From Desulfobulbaceae bacterium (GTDB taxonomy: Bacteria > Desulfobacterota > Desulfobulbia > Desulfobulbales > VMSU01): a stretch of DNA of 64,000 nt. The translations under genes and the position numbers were made by a program. Positions 22,071 to 31,500 of this stretch are shown in pieces; positions within the stretch are counted from its first letter, which is position 1; the number at the start of each line of letters is the position of its first letter. A model generated the notes under the pieces. It did no database searches, had not been told where the DNA came from, and saw only the letters and a program-made list of their open reading frames with translations. Where the stretch lies: the NCBI GenBank assembly GCA_028718985.1, contig JAQUKQ010000001.1:16006-80005 (forward strand), written 5' to 3'.

Positions 22071-23306
22071 ATGTCAATGCTTGAGAGAATAAAAAGGTAC
22101 AATATTTTATCTGTGTATTATTTTTCTTTGTTTTTGATTGGTATTTCATTACCAATTTCAGAAACAGCCAAGCAAATTGCCATAATTTTAATTTTTGTTT
22201 CTGGTTTTTGTTATTTTTTAAGAAATTATGAAGTAAAAATTGTAGGAAGTTTTATCAATTTTTCAGTATTGATGGTTTTTATATCGAACATAATATCTGC
22301 TTTTTTTGCAAAATATTATTATGATAGTCTTGGTATTTATTATGATTACAGCAGAGAGTTTCATGCAGTTTATGCAATTTGTAGAGTTTTGTTTATCTTT
22401 ATAATAATAAGATACCTACCGATAGATGAAATTATTAAAAAAAATTTTTTATTATTATTAATAATATCTTATTTGTTATCTATGATAATAGGAGAGTATA
22501 ATATTATTTTCGGATTAAAAAAATTTATTGAACTTAAAGGTATTGGTCATGTTAATCATAGCGCAATATATAGCTGTATGATTTTTTTTGTATCACTTAA
22601 TTTAATATTTTTTTATGAAAAGAAATATTTGTTTTTAATTTCTTTGGCTGGATCATTTTTTTCTATAGTTCAATCTGGAAGTAGATCTACAGCGATATCA
22701 TGTTTTGTTACTTTATTGTTCTACCTTTTTTATAGGAGAATAAAAATTAGACATTGCTTTTATGTAATTTCATTATTTGTATTTTCTTTTTTGCTGATTG
22801 TAGTAAACAATAATTATTCACTACAAAAAATGAAATTATTATTTCATGATCCAGCACGTATTTTTATATGGAGAATTTCAGTTATTGAGTGGTTTAAACA
22901 TAATATAATTTTTGGGATTGGACCTAATAACTCTTATTATATTAACCCACTTGAATATGGAAAGATATTGGGATTGCAATGGAAAAGTTTAGGACATTCT
23001 CATAATACTTTTTTAACTGTTTTGCTTGAAACAGGATTATTTGGATTATTTTCTTATCTAGTGTTTACTGGATCAGTTTTTTTAAAATTAATCCAAAATA
23101 AGGAAATTAATTGTTTCGTTTTAATTGCATTGTGTGTAGCGATATTGAACTTCGTTAATTCTTTTGCCAATACTACATTCGATAGTTCAAATGCTGAATT
23201 GATGGTAATTTTGTGGGCAATGGCCTTAAATGAACCCAAAAATACCATTAATGGTGATCGGGTACGAGGTAAAGAATTGTGCGCTGTCACAGCTTCATCT
23301 TTATAA
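22071..23306 (+). CDS. O-antigen ligase/polymerase family membrane protein
   Basis: This 411-residue protein has about ten to twelve hydrophobic helices. The Wzy_C/WaaL-type loop contains GIGPNNSYYINP and the conserved GHSHNTFLTVLLETGLFG motif, where the His is the key ligase residue. WaaL attaches O-antigen to lipid A-core at the periplasmic face; Wzy polymerises repeats. Location beside core genes favours a ligase, but the two cannot be separated by sequence reading. It is strongly AT-rich. Its 3' end overlaps the convergent fucosyltransferase-like gene by 20 bases. Confidence 0.85.
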   Translation: MSMLERIKRYNILSVYYFSLFLIGISLPISETAKQIAIILIFVSGFCYFLRNYEVKIVGSFINFSVLMVFISNIISAFFAKYYYDSLGIYYDYSREFHAVYAICRVLFIFIIIRYLPIDEIIKKNFLLLLIISYLLSMIIGEYNIIFGLKKFIELKGIGHVNHSAIYSCMIFFVSLNLIFFYEKKYLFLISLAGSFFSIVQSGSRSTAISCFVTLLFYLFYRRIKIRHCFYVISLFVFSFLLIVVNNNYSLQKMKLLFHDPARIFIWRISVIEWFKHNIIFGIGPNNSYYINPLEYGKILGLQWKSLGHSHNTFLTVLLETGLFGLFSYLVFTGSVFLKLIQNKEINCFVLIALCVAILNFVNSFANTTFDSSNAELMVILWAMALNEPKNTINGDRVRGKELCAVTASSL

Positions 23307-24240
23307 TCCAGTCGATATTTGGAGGGGAAGGAGTTGGGAGTTCATAGGACTTTCGGTGTGATGTGGCGGTGCGGCAGGATTCATTCCATCGCCGAAGGCG
23401 TTTGTATCGCAAGTTGAGCATTGCGTAGGAACAAGCATCGCTGCATGCCCCTGCTACTGGAACAAGTGCCGTTGCCGGAGGACCAAGTACGTTTATGGCA
23501 ATATGAGAAAAACTTGAAACCGGTGTGGCAAGCACGACGCTACAGCAGGCCAATGCGAATAAATCAGCTACTGCATGAACATCAGATGCGTGTTGATTTG
23601 GTAACTTAGGGTCAGAAGGCGCCAAATTGAGTGTGAACACATCTTTCTGCGTGGCAAGTTCGGGAAAATTCGCGAGAGGCCCGTTCAATGAAGCAAAAAA
23701 AAGCACACCTGGATACTGACGGCGGTATTCATCCATCAGACCCAAATACCACCAAGTTGGCACAGCCACATGGCGATGGCAGTTAGGGTTGAAAATCGTG
23801 GCGTTATCACCTAAAAAATCCCCTCGTCGAAGATGGATTCCAACAACCGGTTGCCCGGCGGCGCGGTCGGTGAACTTGTGCCGGATTGTTTCTGCTGCCC
23901 AAGGCTCAATGGCAAGTCGTTTTGCTAGACTCGGATAGTTTGTATCCAGGAGTTCGGCGGAGCCATAAAATATGCGCAGATCAATGGTTTGATGTAGGGA
24001 AGTTGTTTCCAGGTCGTGATTGCTTTCGATTTTTACGGGCTTGTAACGGACAAGACGACGTAGCCAAGACATGGTGCCTTTTTTTGTGTCTTCCACTCTC
24101 AAAAGATCGAGCTCTGGCCAGTCGAGCACAATCTGATGCTTGCCCATCTGCTGTATTGCAAAGGCAATATTCAATGCCTCAAGGCGATTGGCCAAGCCAG
24201 CAAAATTTCGAATGTAGATTTTTGGTAGAGGGAGTGACAT
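23287..24240 (-). CDS. Putative glycosyltransferase, fucosyltransferase-like (HxRRGD motif)
   Basis: This 317-residue protein opens with IYIRNFAGLANRLEALNIAFAIQQ, the G-x-x-NR-x-x-x-L start shared by NodZ, GT11 and related sugar transferases. It carries GIHLRRGDF (HxRRGD motif, near residue 178), which binds the GDP-sugar in alpha-1,2/1,6-fucosyltransferases. A later segment, DVHAVADLFALACCSVVLATPVSSFSHIA, matches the third fucosyltransferase motif in layout. It faces against the surrounding core genes and has higher GC than its left neighbours. I infer transfer of fucose or a similar sugar to LPS; the donor is unknown. Confidence 0.7.
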   Translation of the reverse strand: MSLPLPKIYIRNFAGLANRLEALNIAFAIQQMGKHQIVLDWPELDLLRVEDTKKGTMSWLRRLVRYKPVKIESNHDLETTSLHQTIDLRIFYGSAELLDTNYPSLAKRLAIEPWAAETIRHKFTDRAAGQPVVGIHLRRGDFLGDNATIFNPNCHRHVAVPTWWYLGLMDEYRRQYPGVLFFASLNGPLANFPELATQKDVFTLNLAPSDPKLPNQHASDVHAVADLFALACCSVVLATPVSSFSHIAINVLGPPATALVPVAGACSDACSYAMLNLRYKRLRRWNESCRTATSHRKSYELPTPSPPNIDWIIKMKL

Positions 24241-24408
24241 ATGATTTTGGTAAAAAATAACATTTTTGGCAGTGGGGGGACATTGTTTTTTTGTATTTTT
24301 ACAATTTCATAACCGGCACTATGTTTCATAGTTTTATTGTACTACTTATTTGTCAGCCCTTACAGGATTCATTCTATCCCGAAAATACTTGCTCAGAGGA
24401 GGGGCGAA

Positions 24409-25515
24409 ATGATCCCTTACGGCGACTACCCTGATCACACCGCAATCAATCGTGTTTTGGTCATTAAGCTTCGCCACCATGGAGATGTCTTACTCGCGAC
24501 TCCTGTCTTTTCGTGCCTCAGGACCGCTTTGCCTGGAGTTGTAATAGATGCCTTGATTTATGCCGAGACAAAGCCCATGCTGGTCGGCAATCCATGGCTA
24601 GAGACTATCCATCTCTATGATAGCGCCTGGAAAAGTGCCACCTTTAGTGAGCGTATTTGCAGGGAAATCGGTCTGATAACACGGCTGAGGGCCTGTCGGT
24701 ATGATATGGTGATCAACCTGACAGAGGGGGATCGCGGGGCAATCGTAGCTATGTTATCTGGGGCGCGCATCCGGGTAGGGTGGAATCCTGAAAAGCAAGG
24801 ATTTTATGGGCGGAGATGGTGCTATACACATCTTATCAAACACTGCCGAAAACCAAGGCATATGGTTGAGCAAAATTTGGATTGCTTGAGGCGAATCGGG
24901 ATCTTTCCTGTTGAGAATGCGCGCAATCTTCATCTGTCTATCCCTGAAGAATCAAAACGGGCAGTGGCGCAAAGACTCCATCAGGCTGGTATCAAGCCAG
25001 GACAGGCAGTTGTCATTCATCCTACGTCCCGGTGGCTGTTTAAGTGTTGGCCACTGGAGAACACAATCGAGCTAATCAGGAAAATTCTGGCACATGGCTA
25101 TCCGATTGTCTTGACGGCTGCACCTGATGCTGCTGAGCTCGCCTTGATTACGAGGATTGTAGCTGCCTGTGGCTCGGATGGGATTGATAATTGGGCTGGA
25201 AGCCTGTCTCTGAAGGAGTTAGCGGCTTTGATCCAGCAAGCACGCTGCTTGTTGACCATTGATTCGGTCCCTATGCATATTGCCAGCTGTCTCAAGAAGC
25301 CGACTTTGGCCCTGTTTGGCCCTTCTTCCGAGCTAATTTGGGGTCCATGGAAAAACCCGGAGGCGCACTGCTTGGTTTCCCCGTATCATTGTCGCCCATG
25401 TGGGTTGGATGGCTGTGGAGGGGGAAAGGTAAGTGATTGCCTTGCCGCTCTTTCTGTAGATCAGGTTTGGAGGCGGTTTATAGAGATGGTAGCCATTGGC
25501 GATAGAGGGCATTGA
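24409..25515 (+). CDS. waaQ: Putative LPS heptosyltransferase III (GT9)
   Basis: This 368-residue GT9 enzyme starts at an ATG with a near-perfect AGAGGAGGGG site 4-13 bases upstream; an ATG 24 codons earlier lacks one. RVLVIKLRHHGDVLLATPVFS matches the WaaQ signature KLRHHGDxLLxTP, which separates the third heptosyltransferase from WaaC and WaaF. HPTSRWLFKCWPLENTIELI and TIDSVPMHIASCLKKPTLALFGPS are the sugar-nucleotide site. WaaQ adds a side-chain heptose to the inner core. The 3' end overlaps the convergent GT4 gene by 38 bases. Confidence 0.88.
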   Translation: MIPYGDYPDHTAINRVLVIKLRHHGDVLLATPVFSCLRTALPGVVIDALIYAETKPMLVGNPWLETIHLYDSAWKSATFSERICREIGLITRLRACRYDMVINLTEGDRGAIVAMLSGARIRVGWNPEKQGFYGRRWCYTHLIKHCRKPRHMVEQNLDCLRRIGIFPVENARNLHLSIPEESKRAVAQRLHQAGIKPGQAVVIHPTSRWLFKCWPLENTIELIRKILAHGYPIVLTAAPDAAELALITRIVAACGSDGIDNWAGSLSLKELAALIQQARCLLTIDSVPMHIASCLKKPTLALFGPSSELIWGPWKNPEAHCLVSPYHCRPCGLDGCGGGKVSDCLAALSVDQVWRRFIEMVAIGDRGH

Positions 25516-26554
25516 TTTTTGCCAACATGCCTGTTTGGCTGTATCGTTCACGCCATCCGGGTGGAGGGGGATCACGGGGCAGGGCAACCAGTGCTCTGGC
25601 TTGATGAATAGTTGTTGTGGCTTGATCTACTTTTCCGTATTCAATCCAATGGACCTTGTCAACTCCCTGGAGGGTTTCGACTAGAGATGGTATCTTAACC
25701 GCGACCACGGGAAGTCCGTTGCATACAGCTTGCAGAAGGGATTGGGGCACTCCTTCTGATGCATATGATGTATAAAGCAAGATGTCTAACGCGCTGAAAT
25801 AGTGCTCAACTTGTTCTTGATACCCGGCAAAAATTAAACGGTTTCCCAAATTGTAGTGGGCCGCTGCCTCTTGTAAATTTTGTTGCTGCGGGCCATTACC
25901 AACTAGGATAAATCGAAAGGAACTTGGCATGTTAGCGGCAGTCTCCACAAAGAAATCCAACCCCTTCCAGCTTCGTAAGACACATATGTTTCCCACCAAA
26001 ATCTGGTCGTTTTCAATGCCAAGCTGCTTACGGATGGACGCCCGGGAATAAGATGAAAATTGGTATCGTGTTGTATCAATACCCGTGGGCATTGTAATTA
26101 CTGTCTTGATGGCAAAACCCCTGGCGATAAATTCATCAGTAATACTTTGGCTGGTGGTTAGAATTAGATGAGGAAATGTTCGATAGCTAAACAGCGAACT
26201 GATCGGGGTGCTCACGTGCCGGGTGCGAATTACCAAACTGGTGCCCAACATGCGTGCTATCGCGCCAACGATCCAACTATCCTCGGAAGAGTGGGTGTTG
26301 ACTACGGCTGGTTTAAGGTGACGCAGGTGTTTGTACACCGAAAGCCATGCCCATGGGTTGAGTTTGGCAAAGCCATTTACAGGATAGACGGCAATGTTGT
26401 ACTCGCGGGCACGTCGATATAGGATACTGTCTACTGGTGCCAGTAAGGCAGTGGAAAAGCCGTGGGTCTGCATTCCCAGGAGTTCGTGCAGAACTCTGAT
26501 CTCTTGGCCGCCCCAACCCATGGAACTCTCGGAATGGACAATTAGTGGCTTCAT
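25478..26554 (-). CDS. Family 4 glycosyltransferase
   Basis: This 358-residue GT-B protein begins MKPLIVHSESSMGWGGQEIR, with the GGQE loop of GT4 enzymes. VGNICVLRSWKGLDFFVETA starts the donor domain, followed by GNGPQQQNLQEAAAHY, NRLIFAGYQEQVEHYF and the catalytic-type YTSYASEGVPQSLLQAVCNG. Its start overlaps the msbA stop by one base, so the two are cotranscribed. A role in LPS core or O-antigen synthesis is inferred from position; donor and acceptor are unknown. Confidence 0.88.
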   Translation of the reverse strand: MKPLIVHSESSMGWGGQEIRVLHELLGMQTHGFSTALLAPVDSILYRRAREYNIAVYPVNGFAKLNPWAWLSVYKHLRHLKPAVVNTHSSEDSWIVGAIARMLGTSLVIRTRHVSTPISSLFSYRTFPHLILTTSQSITDEFIARGFAIKTVITMPTGIDTTRYQFSSYSRASIRKQLGIENDQILVGNICVLRSWKGLDFFVETAANMPSSFRFILVGNGPQQQNLQEAAAHYNLGNRLIFAGYQEQVEHYFSALDILLYTSYASEGVPQSLLQAVCNGLPVVAVKIPSLVETLQGVDKVHWIEYGKVDQATTTIHQARALVALPRDPPPPGWRERYSQTGMLAKINALYRQWLPSL

Positions 26555-28284
26555 TATGAATTGAACTGCATCTTATAGAGGGTGGTATAAAATTTGTTGG
26601 CAGTTAGTAACTGCTCGTGGCTACCTTCTTCAGCAATGCGACCTTGGTTAATAACCAAGATGCGGTGGGCGTTTTTTATAGTTGATAGCCGATGGGCGAT
26701 AACAAACGTGGTTCGATTTTGCATCAGGTTTTCTAGTGCCTTCTGTACCTCACGTTCTGATTCGGTGTCAAGAGCCGAGGTCGCCTCGTCCAGTATTAAA
26801 ATAGGTGCGTTTTTCAATAAAGCGCGGGCGATGGAGATTCGTTGCTGCTGGCCCCCGGAGAGTCGGGACCCGGATTCGCCGATAATGGTCTCAAACTGAT
26901 CTGGAAGCTGCATAATAAAGTCATAGGCGTGGGCGGCCTTAGCAGCGGCGATGATCTCTTCTTCCGGCCTGTTTGGGTCACCGTAGGCAATGTTGTTGCG
27001 GACGGTGTCGTTGAAGAGGATGGTCTGCTGGGAGACGATGGCAATCTGCGCCCGCAACGATTTTATTCTAATCTCCCTGACATCAGAGCCGTCGATAAGC
27101 AGTTTTCCTGACGATACATCAAAGAAGCGGGGCAGCAGGTTTACCAGGCTGGTCTTGCCTCCTCCGCTCGTCCCGACCAGTGCCAAAACCTCGCCCGCTT
27201 TCACTATCAGGTCGATCCCTTTTAACACCAACTCTCCCCCGCCATACCCGAAGGAGACAGACTGGAAGGCAATTTCACGGTGAAAGGGAGGCATGTCCTG
27301 CGCATTAGGATTATCTACAATGGCCGGTTTTATCTCCAACAGCCCAAAGACTCGCGCAGCTGCCGCTAAGCCTTGCTGGACAGGGCTATTGATGTTGCTC
27401 ACACCCTTAATCGGTTCGTAGATCATCACCATGGCGGTGAGGAAGGCCAGGAAGGCACCAGGTGTCGACTGGTCAGCTATGACCTGATGCCCGCCATACC
27501 AAATCACTGCTCCAATGCCTATCCCCCCTAGGAACTCCATGATCGGGTGCTGGAGGCTGTTAATCTTGATGTCCTTGACGATAATCGCAAAGAGCCGATC
27601 TATCATCAAGGAGAAGCGATTGGTTTCGTACTCTTCCATGCCAAAGGCTTTGACGATGCGGTGACCGGTGATGGTTTCGTGTAGGATATTAGAGACCTGG
27701 GCGACTGTTTGCTGGTTGTTGGTGCTGAGTTGTCGGAATTTTTTACCAAACTTCACGACTGGTACTACAGCCAGTGGCAGGAAAATCATGGAGATGGCGG
27801 CTAAGCGCCAATTGAGATAAAACACTACACCCAGCAGACCGAAGATTTGGAAGAGATCCTTCATCACACCGATTAGTGAGCGCGAGACGGCGGTCTGGAT
27901 CAGGGTTGCATCGTTGATGATGCGGGAAATCAACTCGCCGGTAGGTGTGTTGTGAAAAAAAGAGATCGGCAGGTCGTGGATATGGGCAAACAGCCTTTTG
28001 CGCAAGTCGCTGATGATACGCTGTCCCGTGGTGTCCATCAAAGAGGTGTAGGTGTAGTAAAAAACGCCCTTAATCAAAAATACCCCAATCAGGGCAAAAG
28101 GCAGTAAATTCAACATTCTTTCATCCTTAGTGATGAAGATTTTGTCGATCAAAGGCTTGATGATATAGGCTTGTGCTGAGCCCATAGCTGAAACGATTAC
28201 CATGCTGACCATGGCAATCATTAAGGTCTTCCGATAGGGTTTAACGAGGACAAATATGCGCTTGATCAGTTCTTTGTTTGACAT
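26554..28284 (-). CDS. msbA: Lipid A export ABC transporter, ATP-binding/permease
   Basis: This 576-residue half-transporter has six transmembrane helices (about 20-305) fused to one ABC domain. The Walker A is GTSGGGKTS (near 372), the signature LSGGQQQR (near 475) and the Walker B ILILDEATSALD, followed by the H-loop IAHRLSTI. MsbA flips lipid A-core from the inner to the outer leaflet of the inner membrane, in line with the core-synthesis genes around it. It leads a two-gene minus-strand unit with a GT4. A MsbA-like multidrug exporter is the only real alternative. Confidence 0.93.
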   Translation of the reverse strand: MSNKELIKRIFVLVKPYRKTLMIAMVSMVIVSAMGSAQAYIIKPLIDKIFITKDERMLNLLPFALIGVFLIKGVFYYTYTSLMDTTGQRIISDLRKRLFAHIHDLPISFFHNTPTGELISRIINDATLIQTAVSRSLIGVMKDLFQIFGLLGVVFYLNWRLAAISMIFLPLAVVPVVKFGKKFRQLSTNNQQTVAQVSNILHETITGHRIVKAFGMEEYETNRFSLMIDRLFAIIVKDIKINSLQHPIMEFLGGIGIGAVIWYGGHQVIADQSTPGAFLAFLTAMVMIYEPIKGVSNINSPVQQGLAAAARVFGLLEIKPAIVDNPNAQDMPPFHREIAFQSVSFGYGGGELVLKGIDLIVKAGEVLALVGTSGGGKTSLVNLLPRFFDVSSGKLLIDGSDVREIRIKSLRAQIAIVSQQTILFNDTVRNNIAYGDPNRPEEEIIAAAKAAHAYDFIMQLPDQFETIIGESGSRLSGGQQQRISIARALLKNAPILILDEATSALDTESEREVQKALENLMQNRTTFVIAHRLSTIKNAHRILVINQGRIAEEGSHEQLLTANKFYTTLYKMQFNS

Positions 28285-28403
28285 TTGGTAGGCAAGGAAG
28301 GTTCCTCGTCCAAGGTGATATGTGATGGGTTATTTTCAGCGGAAGAATGATGTTGTCTTTACGTGAGATTCATACCCGGTATGGCACCAGAAATCAACAC
28401 GTA

Positions 28404-28465
28404 AGCGGGTTTTGCTAATACGGGTGAACGTATCAGGCCAAGATTTGCAGAGATGGAAACCCGCT
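28404..28465. repeat. Long-range inverted repeat between dikinase-like gene and msbA
   Basis: AGCGGGTTT (28404-28412) and AAACCCGCT (28457-28465) are perfect 9-base complements with a 44-base loop. It lies in the 249-base gap after the dikinase-like gene and upstream of msbA, so it could be a leader structure or a rho-dependent processing site. No other feature is evident in this gap. Confidence 0.35.
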
Positions 28466-28533
28466 GCGATTTAAGAATCGGTAAAAGAGACAGGCCAATG
28501 GACTTTTGTCTGCGCTACCCTGCATTAACCAAA

Positions 28534-31500
28534 TCAAATCGGTAGGATATGTACCTCTTTTTTCAACGGATGAATCCCTCGTAAAAATAGCCCCTTCCTG
28601 CCATCGATACTGATCTGGTCACCAAAACGGATGGTATGTCCGCCGATTTCGCAGCGTTCCTCGGTTTCATACACCTTCAGGTTTTTACAGCCGACGATGC
28701 AGGTTTTGTCTAAGCGCAGTGCAACCAAAGAGGCGTGGGAGGTCTGGCCGCCTCTGGCCGTGAGGAGGCCATCGGCCTGCGAGATCTCCTTGATATCTTC
28801 CGGCACAGTATCTTGACGGATAAGGATCAAGGGTGTGCCTGGGTCCTCCTGGCGTAAGCGGTTGATGTGGGCCACGGTGAACACGGCGCGACCGGCCAGT
28901 GCACTGCCACTGACTCCGATCCCTTTGCCGAGAATGGCCTTGGTCAACTCCAGACTGTCGACAAAGGCGTCGAAGTTCTCTTTTTTCTTAATCGTTATCA
29001 TATCCCTGCTTTGCAGGATAAAGAGATCGTCCGCCTCAGGTCCCTCGAAGGTGAATTCGATATCCTGCGGGTTCCACTGCTTTTCATAGACCAAGTCCCG
29101 GGCAATGTCGCGCAGGCGCTGGTAGATTTGAGGGAAGCGTTTTTCAAGAGATAACTCCTTGGATCGTCCATCAAGTTCGGCCTGTTCGATCGAAACCGGA
29201 TAAGAGGTGACCAAGCCGGAGACAATATCCTCGCCTTGATCGGCAGTGGCGTAATCCCCCCAGAGGGCGACACGGCGCACCTTGCGGTAAGGGTGGGCGG
29301 TAAACAGAACGCCGCTACCGGATTCGGTGCTGATATTGCCAAAGACCATGGCTTGAATAATCACCGCCGTTCCCCAGGAATCGGAAACGTCCATTAAGGT
29401 CCGATACTCCCTGGTTTTTGGGGTGTCCCAGGAGTCAAGCACCATCTCGATCGCACCGGTGAGCTGCAGCCAAGGGTCGTCAGGGATGCCGATGCCGATG
29501 CCGCGAATTGTTTTTTGATAGTTTAAGGCCAATTCTCGCATTTGCTCCGCGGAAAATTGGCGTTTGACCTGCACATCATGCTTGGCCTTGGCCTGGTTCA
29601 TGAGAACTTGAAATATTTCACGTTCCACTCCCTTAGCCATAGCCCAAGACTGCAGGAAGCGCCGGTAGTTGTCCCAGGCAAGGTATTCTTTGCCGGTGGC
29701 CTTGGCAAACTCTGCTGAAATTTCTTCATTCAAGCCGACATTGTGCAGGGTGGCCATCATGCCTGGCATGGAGACGGCTGCTCCGCTGCGCACCGAAACT
29801 AAGAGAGGGTTGCTAGGGTCGCCAAATTTACGACCGGTCATGCCCTCCATTTCGCTGAGCGATTGGCGGATCTGGCTCATGAATTCGTTCTTGGCCTTGA
29901 AAAAATCTTTAACTACCGGCCAGCAGCGGAAGATCTCGGTCGTGATGATGAAGCCGGGCGGTACTGGTTTTTTGTCTGCGGCAAGCAGGCTCAAGTTGAA
30001 GCCTTTATTACCCAGCATGATGACGTTATTTGTCTGTTGATTGCCACGATGCAGGAAACTGATGACGTTTTCCGGGTTATAGGTCATCAGCAGATCGAGG
30101 TTACTTTCACTCAGCAACTCCTTCTGGTTCTCCAGGGTTTGGTAAATTTTGGTAATGAAATTATCCAGGTGTTGCAGGCCAAAGGTGCCGGCGATAAGGT
30201 CGCGCAGGAAGGACTCGTTTAAGCGATGCACAGAGCCGGTCAGGTCGTCTTCATGCCACAGGATGCGGTAGCGCGGCAGCAGGTTTCCAGCACCGATCTG
30301 CGGGGCAATGATCGCCAGGTTGTTCTCATGCAGGTTAGTGTAATAGGCGTAGATGATGTCTTTGACACCCTCAGACAGGCCGCGGAAGATGTCTAGGTAT
30401 TGGGTGTAGGAAAAACGTTTCTGTTTGACCGAGCTCGAGAGCAGTGCCACATAGGTTTCCAGATAACGACTGGTGATGCCGTCAATTTTTAAGGCGCGCA
30501 GATAGATGGTCAGGCAATTGATGATGCGGATAAAGGTAGCCTCGGTGATAAAGGCGGTGTTGACCGTTTCCGGGATCTTTTCCAGGTAGACAGTGGCCAG
30601 GTTCTCCAGACGGAAGGTGAGCCCCATCGCGTCGAATTTTCGCTCCCGATAGCGGCCATAAACCGATGGGATATCGACGGCGATGTGGCGTTTGTAGTAA
30701 ATGTCCTCTCTGGCCTCGAAGGTTTCGGGGCTTAAGATGATTTTCTGCAGATTTTCAAGATGGTCGAGGATGGCGTCCAGGCATTCAAAGGTGTCACCGG
30801 ATTCAAGGGCCTCGATCAGCTCTTGCAGTTCTGGAAAGCCGGAGTTGACGGCGATCTCCAGTTGTTGACGCAGATCTTGGAGACCTAAATTGTATTTCTC
30901 GTGGAGCAGGGTGTACATGTGAACCAGGAGGGCGAAACGGCGCATCTCAACCGGGTTCAGATCGGCCTGTTGGGCCAGAAAATTGTCACGTCTTGTGGCG
31001 TCCCAAGCTAATAAGTCTTCTACCCGTTTGATGTCCGGTAGCTCGAAAACCCGTTTCATCAGGATATGCAGGTCATCAATGAAAGGGCCGGTGCTCTGGA
31101 TGCCATAGAGAACTTCAGGCGGCAGAAATTGGTCGAGCACGGTTTTGTCACCGCTGTGCCAGAAGGCAAAGATGGCGCGGATAAAGTTGACGATCAGGTT
31201 GCTCGACTCGACATGACTCTGCTTGCGCAGGAAGTGAATGAGGACGTCCTTTCGGCGGTGGGTCTCATCAAGCTCGGTTGAGACCTCGCGCAATTCACCT
31301 TCAGCACCGATCTCGTTGAAAAAGACCGGTAGCAGTTTGGCAAATTGCTTGGCCAGGTTGTAGATAGGGCCAATGGGGTGGTTCAGCAGTTCGGTGATAT
31401 CCCGCTGAAAAAGATCGGTATCCTTGATGCAGGTCCCGGAGAGGTGCAGGTTGATGATCAGGGCCGAAAACAGGGTCGAGCACCACTTGGGCTCCTGCAC

